Assembly (NCBI GenBank): GCA_044433365.1
Contig: JAWXTR010000008.1
Span: 1 to 47,840, forward strand
Reading direction: 5' to 3'
DNA length: 47,840 nt
From: CAMQVM01 sp044433365
GTDB lineage: Bacteria > Bacteroidota > Bacteroidia > Bacteroidales > Rikenellaceae
Of this stretch, positions 14,500 to 22,970 are shown piece by piece; the stretch's first letter is position 1, and the number at the start of each line of letters is the position of its first letter. The notes beneath the pieces were generated by a model that was given only the letters and a program-made list of their open reading frames with translations, ran no database searches and had not been told where the DNA came from. The position numbers were made by a program, and so were the translations under genes.

Positions 14500-16035
14500 A
14501 TGAAAAAAAGAGGGTTAAATATACTTTTTTTAGGTTTGATATTGGCATTTTTTGCCTGTAATAACACCAACAAAACTCGACTTATTCCTTATGATACATT
14601 TAAGAATATGTTGGTTGAGATGGTGTTTATGGATAGTTATGCCAAAATGGAGCTGATTAAATTAAATATGGACACAGTTGCTATTTATAAGCCTATATTC
14701 GATAAATACAACTATTCGGTTGAAGATGTGCGCTACACTTTAGAGGAGTTTGCTAGTCGTAAAAGTAACGTTGTTGTGGTGCTTATCGAGGATGCAATTG
14801 CAGAGTTAGAAAAGACAAATAAAGTTGCCCAATTCCGTGCTGAATTGGATAAAAAATGGATAGAAAAGGGGCGTGATGAGGCTAAAGAGATTATGTATAT
14901 CAACAACGAAAATCGCTTTTTAAATTCGTTAGATTCTACTGAACTAGAAAAATTTGTGATTAAAATCCCGTTGGAAAAAAAGGGTGATTATGAGATAAAA
15001 TTTAGGTATATGGTTGATTCTCTCGACAAAAATAATATACGTTATCTCGATTTTCAAAGGGTCGATTCCATTAATAATGTTAAAGGCAAAAGACGCTCTA
15101 TGTGGATGTCTTACAAGGTTGGTAGTTATAAAACAATGACCGATAAAACTACAATCGATGTAATCGAAGAGGGCGAAAATCAAATAGAATACAACCTATC
15201 CTATTTTGGGAATCGAATAACAAACCTAACGCAGCCTTTTGTCCATTACGATAGTATTGAAGTGGCGTTCTACCCTCTAAAAAATGAGGCTCGAAAATTC
15301 TTGTTTGATAAATATACTGGAGTGTTGCCTATCATAAAACTGAAAGATAGTGTAGAGAGAAAATATGACTCTGATTTAAGTCGAATTAATACCGAAAAAT
15401 GGTTGAAAATTGATACTACATTTAGCTATGAGTCTGCGTTGGCTGTTGATACTCTTATCGATAGTATGAAGTTTTCGCCAACATGGCAAAGAGTCGATAC
15501 TAACCTTATCTACAATCTAATTTATCAGTTGGATAGTATCGAAAATGGGATTAAAGAGATTAAAAACGCTAAAAAAGGTGAGTATAAGTGGCAGAGAGTC
15601 GATACCGCCTTTGTGTACTCTATGTTAGAGCAGATAGATAGAGTAGTTGATGAAAATAACCGATTTGTGTTCCCTTCGCAGTGGAAAGGCGAAGATACAA
15701 CTTATATTTATAATCTTGTTGAGCAGTTAGATAGTATTGTAGTCGATATAAAAGATAGACGTAAAGAGGCTGATAAGAGTAAGAAAAAAGATGAAAAAAT
15801 ATTGATTGACGTAGATACAACCTATCTTTACGACCTAGTAAAAGAGCGATGTAGAGACTTAGATGAAGCCAAAAGAGTAAAAATTCAAAATTATTGGATG
15901 GGAGTTGATACAACATCCTCAACTTACAATTTACTAATAGAACGAAAATTAAATAGATATGAGAAAAATAGCATCACACTTTTTGATAAGTGGGGGGGAG
16001 TTGATTCAACGACCATTGGTAACAGTAAACGATAG
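14500..16035 (+). CDS. DUF4296-type lipoprotein with C-terminal tandem repeats
   Basis: A 511-residue predicted lipoprotein (LILAFFAC, Cys20). Residues about 28-130 (LIPYDTFKNMLVEMVFMDSY, then YNYSVEDVRYTLEEFASR) fit DUF4296, a small Bacteroidota family of unknown function. The protein is far longer than the usual DUF4296 protein. A middle domain is followed by a repeat array in which a Trp and VDTT phrase recurs at W301, W329, W364, W395, near residue 431 (Trp replaced), W466 and W498, that is every 28-36 residues, with phrases such as IYNLIYQLDSI. The last 77 bases overlap the amidohydrolase gene in another frame. Role unknown; the conserved gene neighbourhood suggests envelope biogenesis. 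Confidence 0.72.
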   Translation: MKKRGLNILFLGLILAFFACNNTNKTRLIPYDTFKNMLVEMVFMDSYAKMELIKLNMDTVAIYKPIFDKYNYSVEDVRYTLEEFASRKSNVVVVLIEDAIAELEKTNKVAQFRAELDKKWIEKGRDEAKEIMYINNENRFLNSLDSTELEKFVIKIPLEKKGDYEIKFRYMVDSLDKNNIRYLDFQRVDSINNVKGKRRSMWMSYKVGSYKTMTDKTTIDVIEEGENQIEYNLSYFGNRITNLTQPFVHYDSIEVAFYPLKNEARKFLFDKYTGVLPIIKLKDSVERKYDSDLSRINTEKWLKIDTTFSYESALAVDTLIDSMKFSPTWQRVDTNLIYNLIYQLDSIENGIKEIKNAKKGEYKWQRVDTAFVYSMLEQIDRVVDENNRFVFPSQWKGEDTTYIYNLVEQLDSIVVDIKDRRKEADKSKKKDEKILIDVDTTYLYDLVKERCRDLDEAKRVKIQNYWMGVDTTSSTYNLLIERKLNRYEKNSITLFDKWGGVDSTTIGNSKR

Positions 16036-17089
16036 CGGTGAAATAGTTGCAGTCGAAAAAAATGTTGAAAATGTAGACTCACTCTCTGGTGTTGAATTTT
16101 ATAGTGGGATAATTATTCCCGGTATGGTAAATTCGCACTGTCACCTTGAGTACTCTTATGTGTTTGGGAAAATCCCAGCAGGGGGAGGGCTTCCTAAGTT
16201 TATATCATCAATAATAGGCATAAAAATAAACGACACTACTCCAGATAGCGAAAAAAGCAGAGCTGCTCAGGTGCAAGATGCAATTATGGCTTCTGAGGGT
16301 GTTGTGGCTGTGGGCGACCACAACAACAACGACTATGTATATGAGGTGAAAGAGAAGAGCAATATCTACTATCACTCATTTGTAGAGATGTACGATTTCG
16401 ACGATATGAGTGCCGACGATACTTTTTACCTTGCACTAGGTAGAGTGGCTGAACATGAAAAAAGAGGATTAGCTGCTACAGTCTCTCCTCATGCCACTTA
16501 CACTATGGAAGATAGATTAATAGCACTTTGTGGTGGTAGTGAGCTGAGCGATAAGGGCGAAAAAGCAACTGGTGCAATGTCGGTACACTTTAAAGAGTCT
16601 ATTGAGATGGCTGGTGAATTAGAAGCCGATAGATTGCTACCAAGAGTATCTCCTGATAGAGATTCTATCCTTTTTGTCCACTCAATATATGCTTCAAAAG
16701 AGGATATTGATAGAGCCGTAGAGCTTTATGGCGATAAACTAACTGTGGTTGTATGTCCGCTATCAAATCTATATATTGAAAATAACATTACCGATATAAA
16801 CTATCTTCGTGAAAAAGGTGTAAGAATTGCACTTGGAACAGATAGTTTAAGTTCAAACAATCTTCTTTCGATGGTTGCCGAAATGCACTGCATAGCCGAC
16901 CGATACAGAGATGTTCCTCTTACAGAGATTGTAAAATGGGCTACGCAAAATGGTGCTGAGGCAATTTGTAAGGCAGATACCTTTGGGAAAGTTGAGGTTG
17001 GAATGAAATGTGGATTGGTAAATATCACATCCTTAGACCTTGAAAATATGCGACTTACTGAGAGCAGTAAGGGGGTTAGGATTGTTTAA
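15959..17089 (+). CDS. Amidohydrolase-superfamily metal-dependent hydrolase (deaminase-like)
   Basis: A 376-residue cytoplasmic TIM-barrel amidohydrolase. The metal-binding residues are in place: HCH (His60 and His62), SPHATY (His178), HFKES (His210, Glu213), VHSIYAS (His241) and GTDSLSSN (Asp295). The SPHATY and HFKES order is like the cytosine/aminodeoxyfutalosine/S-adenosylhomocysteine deaminase group, so deamination of a purine-like substrate is likely, but the substrate is not decided by sequence; no menaquinone gene is adjacent. The start at 15959 inside the upstream gene is supported by a normal N-terminal beta segment (MRKIASHFLISGGELI). The TAA stop is contained in the TTAA border of a full family A element. 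Confidence 0.82.
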   Translation: MRKIASHFLISGGELIQRPLVTVNDSGEIVAVEKNVENVDSLSGVEFYSGIIIPGMVNSHCHLEYSYVFGKIPAGGGLPKFISSIIGIKINDTTPDSEKSRAAQVQDAIMASEGVVAVGDHNNNDYVYEVKEKSNIYYHSFVEMYDFDDMSADDTFYLALGRVAEHEKRGLAATVSPHATYTMEDRLIALCGGSELSDKGEKATGAMSVHFKESIEMAGELEADRLLPRVSPDRDSILFVHSIYASKEDIDRAVELYGDKLTVVVCPLSNLYIENNITDINYLREKGVRIALGTDSLSSNNLLSMVAEMHCIADRYRDVPLTEIVKWATQNGAEAICKADTFGKVEVGMKCGLVNITSLDLENMRLTESSKGVRIV

Positions 17090-17256
17090 GGGAACTTCTA
17101 ACATCTGACTTTCGGAGCTTTTTCGTTTTAAGACTTCATCTTTGGATTTTGCAAATAAAGGCGGTAGGAGCCACTACAGCCTTTATTTGCAAAATCCAAA
17201 CCTAAAGCCTTAAAACAAAAAATCTCTCAAAATCCAGAATTTAGAACTCCCCTTAA
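17086..17256 (-). repeat. Family A foldback element, full copy 2 (171 bp, reverse)
   Basis: It is bounded by TTAA (17086-17089 and 17253-17256). The perfect 22-bp arms at 17141-17162 and 17179-17200 (tttggattttgcaaataaag and complement) enclose a loop with gtaggagccactac. Outer segments (gttttaag and cttaaaac) extend the pairing, so nearly the whole element folds on itself. It holds no ORF. It occupies the gap between the amidohydrolase and the radical SAM gene. Confidence 0.85.
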
Positions 17257-17288
17257 TGATTTTTTGATAAAATTTAAAGATTAAGGTT

Positions 17289-18065
17289 ATGGCAACATCA
17301 CTTTTTGATAAAATAATATTTGGTCCTATAAAAAGTCGCCGATTGGGTGTCTCATTAGGTGTAAATTTACTTCCAATTGATGGTAAATTGTGTAACTTTG
17401 ATTGTATCTATTGTGAGTGTGGTTGGAATAGCCAAAGTAAAGGTGTAAAGTTGCGTTTTAACGATGAAAAAGATGTTATCTCTACACTGGAATTGCAGCT
17501 AAAAAAAATGGCTGAAAATGGTGAGCATCTCGATGTTATTACCTTTGCAGGAAATGGTGAACCAACAATGCACCCAAATTTTAAATCTATAATTGAGCAT
17601 ACAATTGAGTGTCGTAATCGTTATTTTCCTAAGGCAAAGGTTGCAGTGTTGAGTAACGCTACTATGATGGGGCGCAAGGAGGTTGCTGAGGCTTTAGAGC
17701 TTGTCGATAGAGCTATCTTAAAGATAGATTCTGCTTTTAATGAGAGTGTTAACGCAATAAATCAGCCTACTTTTAACTATTCAATCGATACAGTAGTCGA
17801 AAACTTAAAGAGATTTAAGGGTGAGATAATAATTCAAACCATGTTTTTGCGTGGAGAGCACAACGGTGTAAAAATCGACAATACCACCAGTGAGGAGGTG
17901 GGTAGCTGGCTAGAAATTATAAAGAAGATTAACCCGAAAGAGGTTATGATTTATTCGCTAGATAGAGATACACCAGCCTCAAATTTAGAGAAAGTAAGTT
18001 TGGAAGAATTACAAAAAATCGCTATATTTGTAGAGGTTTTAGGAATAAAATGTATGGCTGCATAG
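17289..18065 (+). CDS. Radical SAM protein
   Basis: A 258-residue cytoplasmic enzyme with a CX3CX2C cluster (Cys35, Cys39, Cys42 in CNFDCIYC) that would bind the 4Fe-4S cluster cleaving S-adenosylmethionine. The ITFAGNGEPTMHPNF stretch (about residues 87-101) is the SAM-contacting GGEP-like motif. No C-terminal auxiliary cluster is visible. The opening IIFGPIKSRRLGVSLGVNLL is typical of a widespread group of uncharacterised radical SAM proteins in bacteria and archaea. Substrate unknown. It is framed by family A repeats on both sides, so it is probably transcribed alone. Confidence 0.85.
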   Translation: MATSLFDKIIFGPIKSRRLGVSLGVNLLPIDGKLCNFDCIYCECGWNSQSKGVKLRFNDEKDVISTLELQLKKMAENGEHLDVITFAGNGEPTMHPNFKSIIEHTIECRNRYFPKAKVAVLSNATMMGRKEVAEALELVDRAILKIDSAFNESVNAINQPTFNYSIDTVVENLKRFKGEIIIQTMFLRGEHNGVKIDNTTSEEVGSWLEIIKKINPKEVMIYSLDRDTPASNLEKVSLEELQKIAIFVEVLGIKCMAA

Positions 18066-18107
18066 CCTATTATGATAAAAAATTATTAGTGTCCGCTAAA
18101 CTTTAGT

Positions 18108-18143
18108 GGAAGCTCCGAAAGCCATAATTTAGAAGTTCCCTGA
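18108..18143 (+). repeat. Family A right-end fragment
   Basis: The segment aagctccgaaagccataatt, then tagaagttccctgaa, matches the right end of the full copies (aagctccgaaagtcagattt, then tagaagttccctta). A small stem (ccgctaaa with tttagtgg) lies just upstream and may end the radical SAM transcript. Confidence 0.6.
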
Positions 18144-18196
18144 ACTACATAAAGAACTTTTTCTTGGAATTTGAAATTTCAACACTAATAAAAAAC

Positions 18197-18400
18197 GCCA
18201 ATAAAGGTTTGAAGAACCTTCTTCCTCTTTTAGCGAGCGGAGCGAAGCTGTGAGTGAAAACGAACGATTTTTACCAGCCCAAAGGGCGTGCTTTTTCTAA
18301 AAAAGCATTAATTGTTTTACACTACTTAAAAGTTATTTTTTTATAACTCGAGTTGCAAAAATAGCTCAAAATAGCTCAAAAATTTCAAACCTTTATTCGC
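18197..18400 (+). repeat. Family B repeat, full copy 1
   Basis: The inverted ends are gccaataaaggtttgaag and tttcaaacctttattcgc. The core contains gcgagcggagcgaag, then ttaccagcccaaagggcgtg with a T run (a terminator-like gcccaaagggc hairpin), then tgctttttctaaaaaagca. The copies at 21739 (reverse) and 23630 share this order. Its right end lies 20 bases before the prfB ATG, so it forms much of the prfB leader. Confidence 0.82.
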
Positions 18401-18420
18401 ATAAAAAATAGAGATTTACT

Positions 18421-19495
18421 ATGAACAACGAAGATAAAAAACAATTTTTAGAACGTCTGGATACGTTAAGGAGACATCTTTGACTTAGATAGTCGCAAAG
18501 AAAAGTTTGAAACTCTGACCGAAATATCTCAAAAACCAGATTTTTGGCTTGATGCAGCAGAAGCCGAAAAAATTATGAGAGAAATTTCGGCCGAAAAGCT
18601 CTGGATTGATACTTTTACCAATATCGAGAGTTCGTGGAGCGAAGCAGATCTTTCTCTCCAATTTTTAAGTGAGGGAATAATCTCTCAAGAGGAGTTTGAT
18701 AGCACTATTGCAGCTTTTACCACCTCACTCGAAGAGTTAGAGGTAAAAGTTACACTTTCTGAGGAGGAAGATAGGCTTTCAGCAATTGTCGAGATAAATT
18801 CGGGTGCTGGAGGAACCGAGAGCCTAGATTGGGCAAATATGTTACTTCGGATGTATAGTCGTTATGGAGAAAGAGCTGGTCACAAAGTAAAAGTTCTTGA
18901 TATACAAGAGGATGGAATAGGTGTAAAATCTGCTATGATTGAGATTTGTGGTGATTTTGCTTATGGATTGTTAAAAGGCGAGAGCGGAGTACACCGATTA
19001 GTTAGGTTATCGCCATTTGATTCAAACAATAAAAGGCACACCACCTTTGCATCAGTTTTTGTATCGCCATCAATCAATGACGATATTGTAATTGAGCTAT
19101 CACCATCAGATATTCGTTGGGATACCTACAGAAGTGGAGGTGCAGGAGGACAAAATGTAAATAAAGTCGAGACGGGGGTTCGTCTCTACCATATTCCTAC
19201 AGGAATCGTGGTTGAAAATACTGAAACTCGCTCGCAATTAATGAATAAAGAGAATGCCATCCGCATTTTAAAGAGTAAGCTCTACCAAATAGAGCTGGAA
19301 AAGAAAATGGCGGTAAAAAATGAGCAAGAGGGGAAGAAAAAGAAGATTGAGTGGGGAAGTCAAATACGAAGTTATGTGTTGCATCCCTACAAAATGGTGA
19401 AAGACCACCGTACACTTACCGAAACCAGCGACGTTGGAGGTGTGTTAGATGGTGATATTGAACCTTTTATGAAATCTTATTTGATGGATATTTAG
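18421..19495 (+). CDS. prfB: Peptide chain release factor 2 with programmed +1 frameshift
   Basis: Release factor 2 recognises UGA and UAA stop codons and triggers peptide release on the ribosome. The ATG at 18421 opens a 20-codon zero-frame segment ending CTT TGA (18478-18483). Skipping one base continues as GAC TTA GAT in the frame that runs open to 19495, giving about 357 residues, the normal RF2 length. The SPF anticodon-like tripeptide (RLSPFDSNNK) and the GGQ motif (residues 242-244, RSGGAGGQNVN) are both present. If the internal ATG at 18575 were taken as the start, the N-terminal domain would be lost. The layout matches the autoregulatory site known from many bacteria, where RF2 shortage favours frameshifting. 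Confidence 0.95.
18468..18484 (+). promoter_or_regulatory. prfB +1 frameshift signal
   Basis: A Shine-Dalgarno-like AAGGAG lies directly before CAT CTT TGA C, giving the same spacing to the CUU UGA C slippery stop as in the classical E. coli site. The ribosome would pair internally with the 16S 3' end and shift one base forward at CUU. Confidence 0.92.
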
Positions 19496-19528
19496 AATTT
19501 CCACTTTTAAAAACATTTTTAAAAAAGT

Positions 19529-21235
19529 ATGTTAAAAGAGAATTTAGTAGAGCTTCTTTCCGATAGTTTTAAATTAAATTGGGAAAAAGAGGCTGCAAAA
19601 GATTATATTTCAAAACGTCAATTGACTTACGGAGAATATGCAGCGGAGATAGAAAGATTGCATATTTTATTCGATTGTGCAGCTATTAGCGATGGTGATA
19701 AAATTGCCGTTTGCGGCAAAAATTCTATCGCTTGGTCGCTAGTCTATGTTGCTACGCTCACTTATGGTGCGGTTATAGTGCCAATCCTAGATGAATTTCA
19801 TCCGAAAGATATTACTCACGTAATTAACCACTCAGAGGCAAAATTATTCTTCTGCGATGATGATATTTGGAAAAAACTCAATATAAACGATTTTGACAAT
19901 CTTTTAGGGGTTGTTTCACTACTTGATGATAAGGTTATAGTCTCAAAAAGCGAGATAAATCTTACTAAAATTAAAGCTGCTGCTCTTAAAGAGTTTGACA
20001 AAAAATATAAGGATGGATTTAAGGCGGAAAATGTGTCGTATAGAGTAAAAGATGCAAATTCACTTGCCGAAATTTGCTACACCTCTGGTACAACATCTCT
20101 TACAAAAGGGGTTATGCTTTCGCTAAACAACCTATGTGGCAACACTATGTTTGCACGTGATAATTATAGCAAAAAAGGGGTTACACTAAAATCTACGCTC
20201 TGTATTTTGCCTCTAGCTCACACCTATGGTGCTGCTTTTAATCTTTTAGTGCAGTTAGAATGGGGGGCAAAAATCACCTTTTTAGGTAAAATTCCTACTC
20301 CTGCCTATATTTTAGAGGCGTGTAAAGAGGTTAAACCTACGCTTCTGTTTTTAGTGCCTTTGGTGTTCGAGAAAATATATAAAAGCAAGATTGAACCACT
20401 CCTTAAAAAACCTATTGTTGCAGCAATCCTAAACACTCCAATTTTAGGTGATATGTTTTGCCGTATGGTTGGGGGCAAAATTCGAAAATTGCTTGGTGGC
20501 AATGCCTTAGAGGAGGTAATTATCGGTGGAGCAGCAATGAATAAAGATGTAGAGGCGTTTTTTGCTCGTGCAAAATTTCCTTTTTTGATTGGTTATGGTA
20601 TGACTGAATGCGCACCGCTAATATCATATCAAGAGCACTCCAAATTTATCCCAACATCGGTAGGTAAGGCTCTTCCTGGACTTATGGAGGTGCGTATAGA
20701 GTTTGAAAATGAGGGTGATGAGATAGGCGAAATTCAAACTCGTGGCGAAAATGTAATGCTTGGCTACTATCGTGAAGAGGATGTTACTGCTGCTAGTTTT
20801 ACAGCCGATGGATGGCTTAAAACAGGCGATTTGGGTATGATAGATAGCGATGGGAATATATATATCAAGGGTCGTAGCAAAACAATGCTTCTTGGTGCAA
20901 GTGGCGAAAATATATATCCTGAGCCTATTGAGTCGAAGCTTTCGAATATGCCATTTATAGAGGATTGTATAATCCTTCAAAATGGTAATAGACTCGAAGC
21001 GTGGGTTTACCCTGATAAAGAGCTAATGAAAAAAATGAATATTGATGAGTCGAAACTCACTGATATTATGAACGATAATCGTAAAACATTAAATCATACT
21101 TTAGCAAAATTCGAGGCGATTCACACAATTAAAATTAGCCCAGAACCGTTTCCTAAAACACCTAAGAAGAGTATCAAACGAATGGATACTCAAAATATGA
21201 TTGAAAGATTGGTTTCAGAGGGAGTTTGTAAGTAA
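19529..21235 (+). CDS. AMP-dependent synthetase, long-chain acyl-CoA ligase-like
   Basis: A 568-residue ANL-superfamily enzyme. The phosphate-binding loop YTSGTTSLTKGVMLS lies near residues 185-200. The GYGMTECAP motif and the DGWLKTGDLGMIDSDGNIYI stretch (A8 hinge region) follow. The C-terminal lysine segment (PKTPKKSIKR) supplies the adenylation lysine. It would activate a fatty acid with ATP and CoA, probably at the membrane. The overall order matches FadD-type ligases, but chain length cannot be read from sequence. It lies 33 bases after prfB and 67 before the cyclophilin, so co-transcription is possible. Confidence 0.87.
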   Translation: MLKENLVELLSDSFKLNWEKEAAKDYISKRQLTYGEYAAEIERLHILFDCAAISDGDKIAVCGKNSIAWSLVYVATLTYGAVIVPILDEFHPKDITHVINHSEAKLFFCDDDIWKKLNINDFDNLLGVVSLLDDKVIVSKSEINLTKIKAAALKEFDKKYKDGFKAENVSYRVKDANSLAEICYTSGTTSLTKGVMLSLNNLCGNTMFARDNYSKKGVTLKSTLCILPLAHTYGAAFNLLVQLEWGAKITFLGKIPTPAYILEACKEVKPTLLFLVPLVFEKIYKSKIEPLLKKPIVAAILNTPILGDMFCRMVGGKIRKLLGGNALEEVIIGGAAMNKDVEAFFARAKFPFLIGYGMTECAPLISYQEHSKFIPTSVGKALPGLMEVRIEFENEGDEIGEIQTRGENVMLGYYREEDVTAASFTADGWLKTGDLGMIDSDGNIYIKGRSKTMLLGASGENIYPEPIESKLSNMPFIEDCIILQNGNRLEAWVYPDKELMKKMNIDESKLTDIMNDNRKTLNHTLAKFEAIHTIKISPEPFPKTPKKSIKRMDTQNMIERLVSEGVCK

Positions 21236-21302
21236 TAGCAACCTCTTCTGACTGTAAAATTTTGAAAAATAATTTAAGTAATAATTATAAAAAGCAAAAA
21301 AG

Positions 21303-21746
21303 ATGAAATACGCAATTATGACCACCGAAAAAGGTGAAATGAAAATTGAGTTATATGAGAATGAGACTCCTATAACTGTAGCAAATTTTGTAAAACTTTC
21401 AAACGAAGGATTTTATGATGGTTTAACTTTCCACCGTGTAATTCCAGATTTCGTGATTCAAGGCGGTTGCCCTCACGGTACTGGTACGGGAGGTCCTGGC
21501 TACAAAATTCAGTGTGAAACCTCTGCTGAGCGACAATACCACGACCGTGGCGTTCTTTCTATGGCACACGCTGGTAAAAATACAGGCGGTTCACAGTTTT
21601 TTATCTGCCATAGCCGCAACAACACCTCTCACCTAGATGGAGTACACACTTGCTTTGGTAAAGTGGTAGATGGTGTTGAGATTGTCGACGAAATTAGACG
21701 TGGCGACATTATCGAATCTATCAAAATTGTTGAAGAATGCGAATAA
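21303..21746 (+). CDS. Cyclophilin-type peptidyl-prolyl isomerase
   Basis: A 147-residue single-domain cyclophilin without signal peptide, so cytoplasmic. The active-site arginine is in FHRVIPDFVIQGG; GGSQFFIC and HLDGVHTCFGKVVDGVEIV are further family signatures. It catalyses cis-trans isomerisation of prolyl bonds and helps protein folding. The C-terminal GAA TGC GAA TAA is already part of the family B repeat border at 21739, so the last residues and stop may come from the repeat. Confidence 0.93.
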   Translation: MKYAIMTTEKGEMKIELYENETPITVANFVKLSNEGFYDGLTFHRVIPDFVIQGGCPHGTGTGGPGYKIQCETSAERQYHDRGVLSMAHAGKNTGGSQFFICHSRNNTSHLDGVHTCFGKVVDGVEIVDEIRRGDIIESIKIVEECE

Positions 21747-21928
21747 AGGTTTGAGATTTTTGAGCTATTTTGAGCTATTTTTGCAATCAAAGTTGTAAAA
21801 AATAACTTTTATTAATGCTTTTTTAGAAAAAGCACGCCCTTTGGGCTGGCAAAAATCGTTCACTTGCGTTCACGGCTTCGCTCCGCTCGCAAAAAGCGGA
21901 AGAAGGTTCTTCATGCCCTTTATTGGCA
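21739..21928 (-). repeat. Family B repeat, full copy 2 (reverse)
   Basis: The borders are gcgaataaaggtttgaga and ccctttattggca. The core carries gcacgccctttgggctggc, then cggcttcgctccgctcgc and gaagaaggttcttca. It overlaps the cyclophilin stop codon and probably ends that transcript. Confidence 0.82.
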
Positions 21929-21958
21929 TGAAGAATAATTAATTATCTCTTCTTCTTT

Positions 21959-22055
21959 TGGAGAACTTCTAAAACCTCTCAAAATACAGAAAGCAGAACT
22001 CTCTGCTTCAAACAATAAATCTACCGCTCTGCAATAGGGATGGTAGATTTGTTAT
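21959..22055 (+). terminator. Family A end fragment and stem-loops
   Basis: A family A left-end fragment (gagaacttctaaaacctctc, 21959-21998) is followed by two hairpins: agcag with ctgct (about 21991-22006), and aaatctacc (22017-22025) with ggtagattt (22042-22050), which precedes gttatttg. These are plausible transcript ends. Confidence 0.45.
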
Positions 22056-22071
22056 TTGTAAGGGTAATTTC

Positions 22072-22258
22072 TTAATTGAACTTCTAAAAAATTGCTTTTA
22101 ACGCTTTTTTATTTTAACGCTTTTTTATTTTGATGCTTCACCTTTAAATTTTACAAAATGCACTGTAGGCACCGCTCCGCTCACTTTTTGCAAAACCCAA
22201 ATCTATAACCTCAAAATAAAAAATCGAATAAAACCAATTATTAGAGCCCCCACCTTAA
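22072..22258 (-). repeat. Divergent long family A copy
   Basis: TTAA at both ends. The order of parts is the same as in the full copies, but many bases differ: aacttctaaaaaattgc, gatgcttcacctttaaattt, actgtaggcacc, ttgcaaaacccaaat, aaaaaatcgaataaaac. A duplicated acgcttttttatttta lengthens it to 187 bp. Its right end matches the mini copy at 11681. The remaining bases to 22412 contain no motif I can support. Confidence 0.65.
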
Positions 22259-22412
22259 TATTTTTGTACGAAACGAGGATATTTAGATAGTTAAACAATA
22301 TTTGAAAATTAATTTGATATAGTTTGCGAATTTGCCTTTTTAAAATATCAAAGCGAGTTATTCGTCTACAATAATAGATAGTAATATCGTATTATAAATA
22401 AAAAATATTAAG

Positions 22413-22652
22413 ATGAGTATATTTCATAATTTAAAGGCAAAATTTAAAAAGCCTAAAGTGGTTGAAAAACTAGAGATAATCGACGAAAATTGCATTGGTT
22501 GCGGTAAGTGTATAAAAATGTGTAAAAGAGAGGTTTTTGAATTGCAAAACAAAAAAGCGGTTGTTGTTAACTCGGCTGCTTGTGTTGGATGTGGTAAATG
22601 TATTGAAAAAATGTGTAAATTTGGAGCGATAACTCTTCAAATAGCAAAATAA
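22413..22652 (+). CDS. Small 2[4Fe-4S] ferredoxin-like protein
   Basis: A 79-residue cytoplasmic electron-transfer protein. The first cluster motif is Cys27, Cys30, Cys33, Cys37 (CX2CX2CX3C). The second is Cys57, Cys60, Cys63, Cys68 with X4 before the last cysteine (KCIEKMC), one residue longer than usual. Both last cysteines are followed by Lys instead of Pro. A basic N-terminal extension (NLKAKFKKPKVVEK) precedes the domain. The next gene starts 10 bases after the stop, then an ECF sigma factor overlaps, so the three probably form one operon. Redox partner unknown. Confidence 0.85.
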   Translation: MSIFHNLKAKFKKPKVVEKLEIIDENCIGCGKCIKMCKREVFELQNKKAVVVNSAACVGCGKCIEKMCKFGAITLQIAK

Positions 22653-22661
22653 ATTAATTTT

Positions 22662-22970
22662 ATGAAAAGAATTTTTATAAAACCAATAATAATCATGTCT
22701 TTTGTAGCAATTGCGGCAGTAGTTGTAATGTTTTTATGGAATGCAATTATTCCCTCAGTGATAGGGTGGGGAGCGTTAACTTACCTACAAGCTGCTGGTT
22801 TGATTATGCTTTGTAGATTGCTTTTTGGTAATGTTTCGTCTACTAAAGAGCGAGCAAATATCTCTTTAAGTAGAAAAGATGAGCTAAGAAGGCAAGTAAA
22901 AGGAATGAATCGAGAGCAGCGGAGAGATTATATTAAAAATTATAAGCGAAACATTAACGATAATGAGTAG
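22662..22970 (+). CDS. Small two-helix membrane protein preceding an ECF sigma factor
   Basis: A 102-residue protein with two hydrophobic segments (IIIMSFVAIAAVVVMFLW and VIGWGALTYLQAAGLIMLCR) and a charged C-terminal tail (RKDELRRQVKGMNREQRRDY). The last 8 bases overlap the sigma factor gene, so the two are translationally linked. The position invites a role as membrane-bound regulator of the sigma factor, but there is no recognisable anti-sigma zinc motif or FecR domain. Function is not known to me. Confidence 0.72.
   Translation: MKRIFIKPIIIMSFVAIAAVVVMFLWNAIIPSVIGWGALTYLQAAGLIMLCRLLFGNVSSTKERANISLSRKDELRRQVKGMNREQRRDYIKNYKRNINDNE

Noticed and set aside
15959..16035. 77-base overlap as a sequencing error
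   Set aside because: Both frames look real at the overlap: the amidohydrolase has a typical N-terminal beta segment, and the upstream frame keeps its repeat motif, so no frameshift is needed.
18575..18577. ATG as the start of release factor 2
   Set aside because: It would remove the N-terminal domain; the 18421 start plus a +1 frameshift at CTT TGA gives the normal length.
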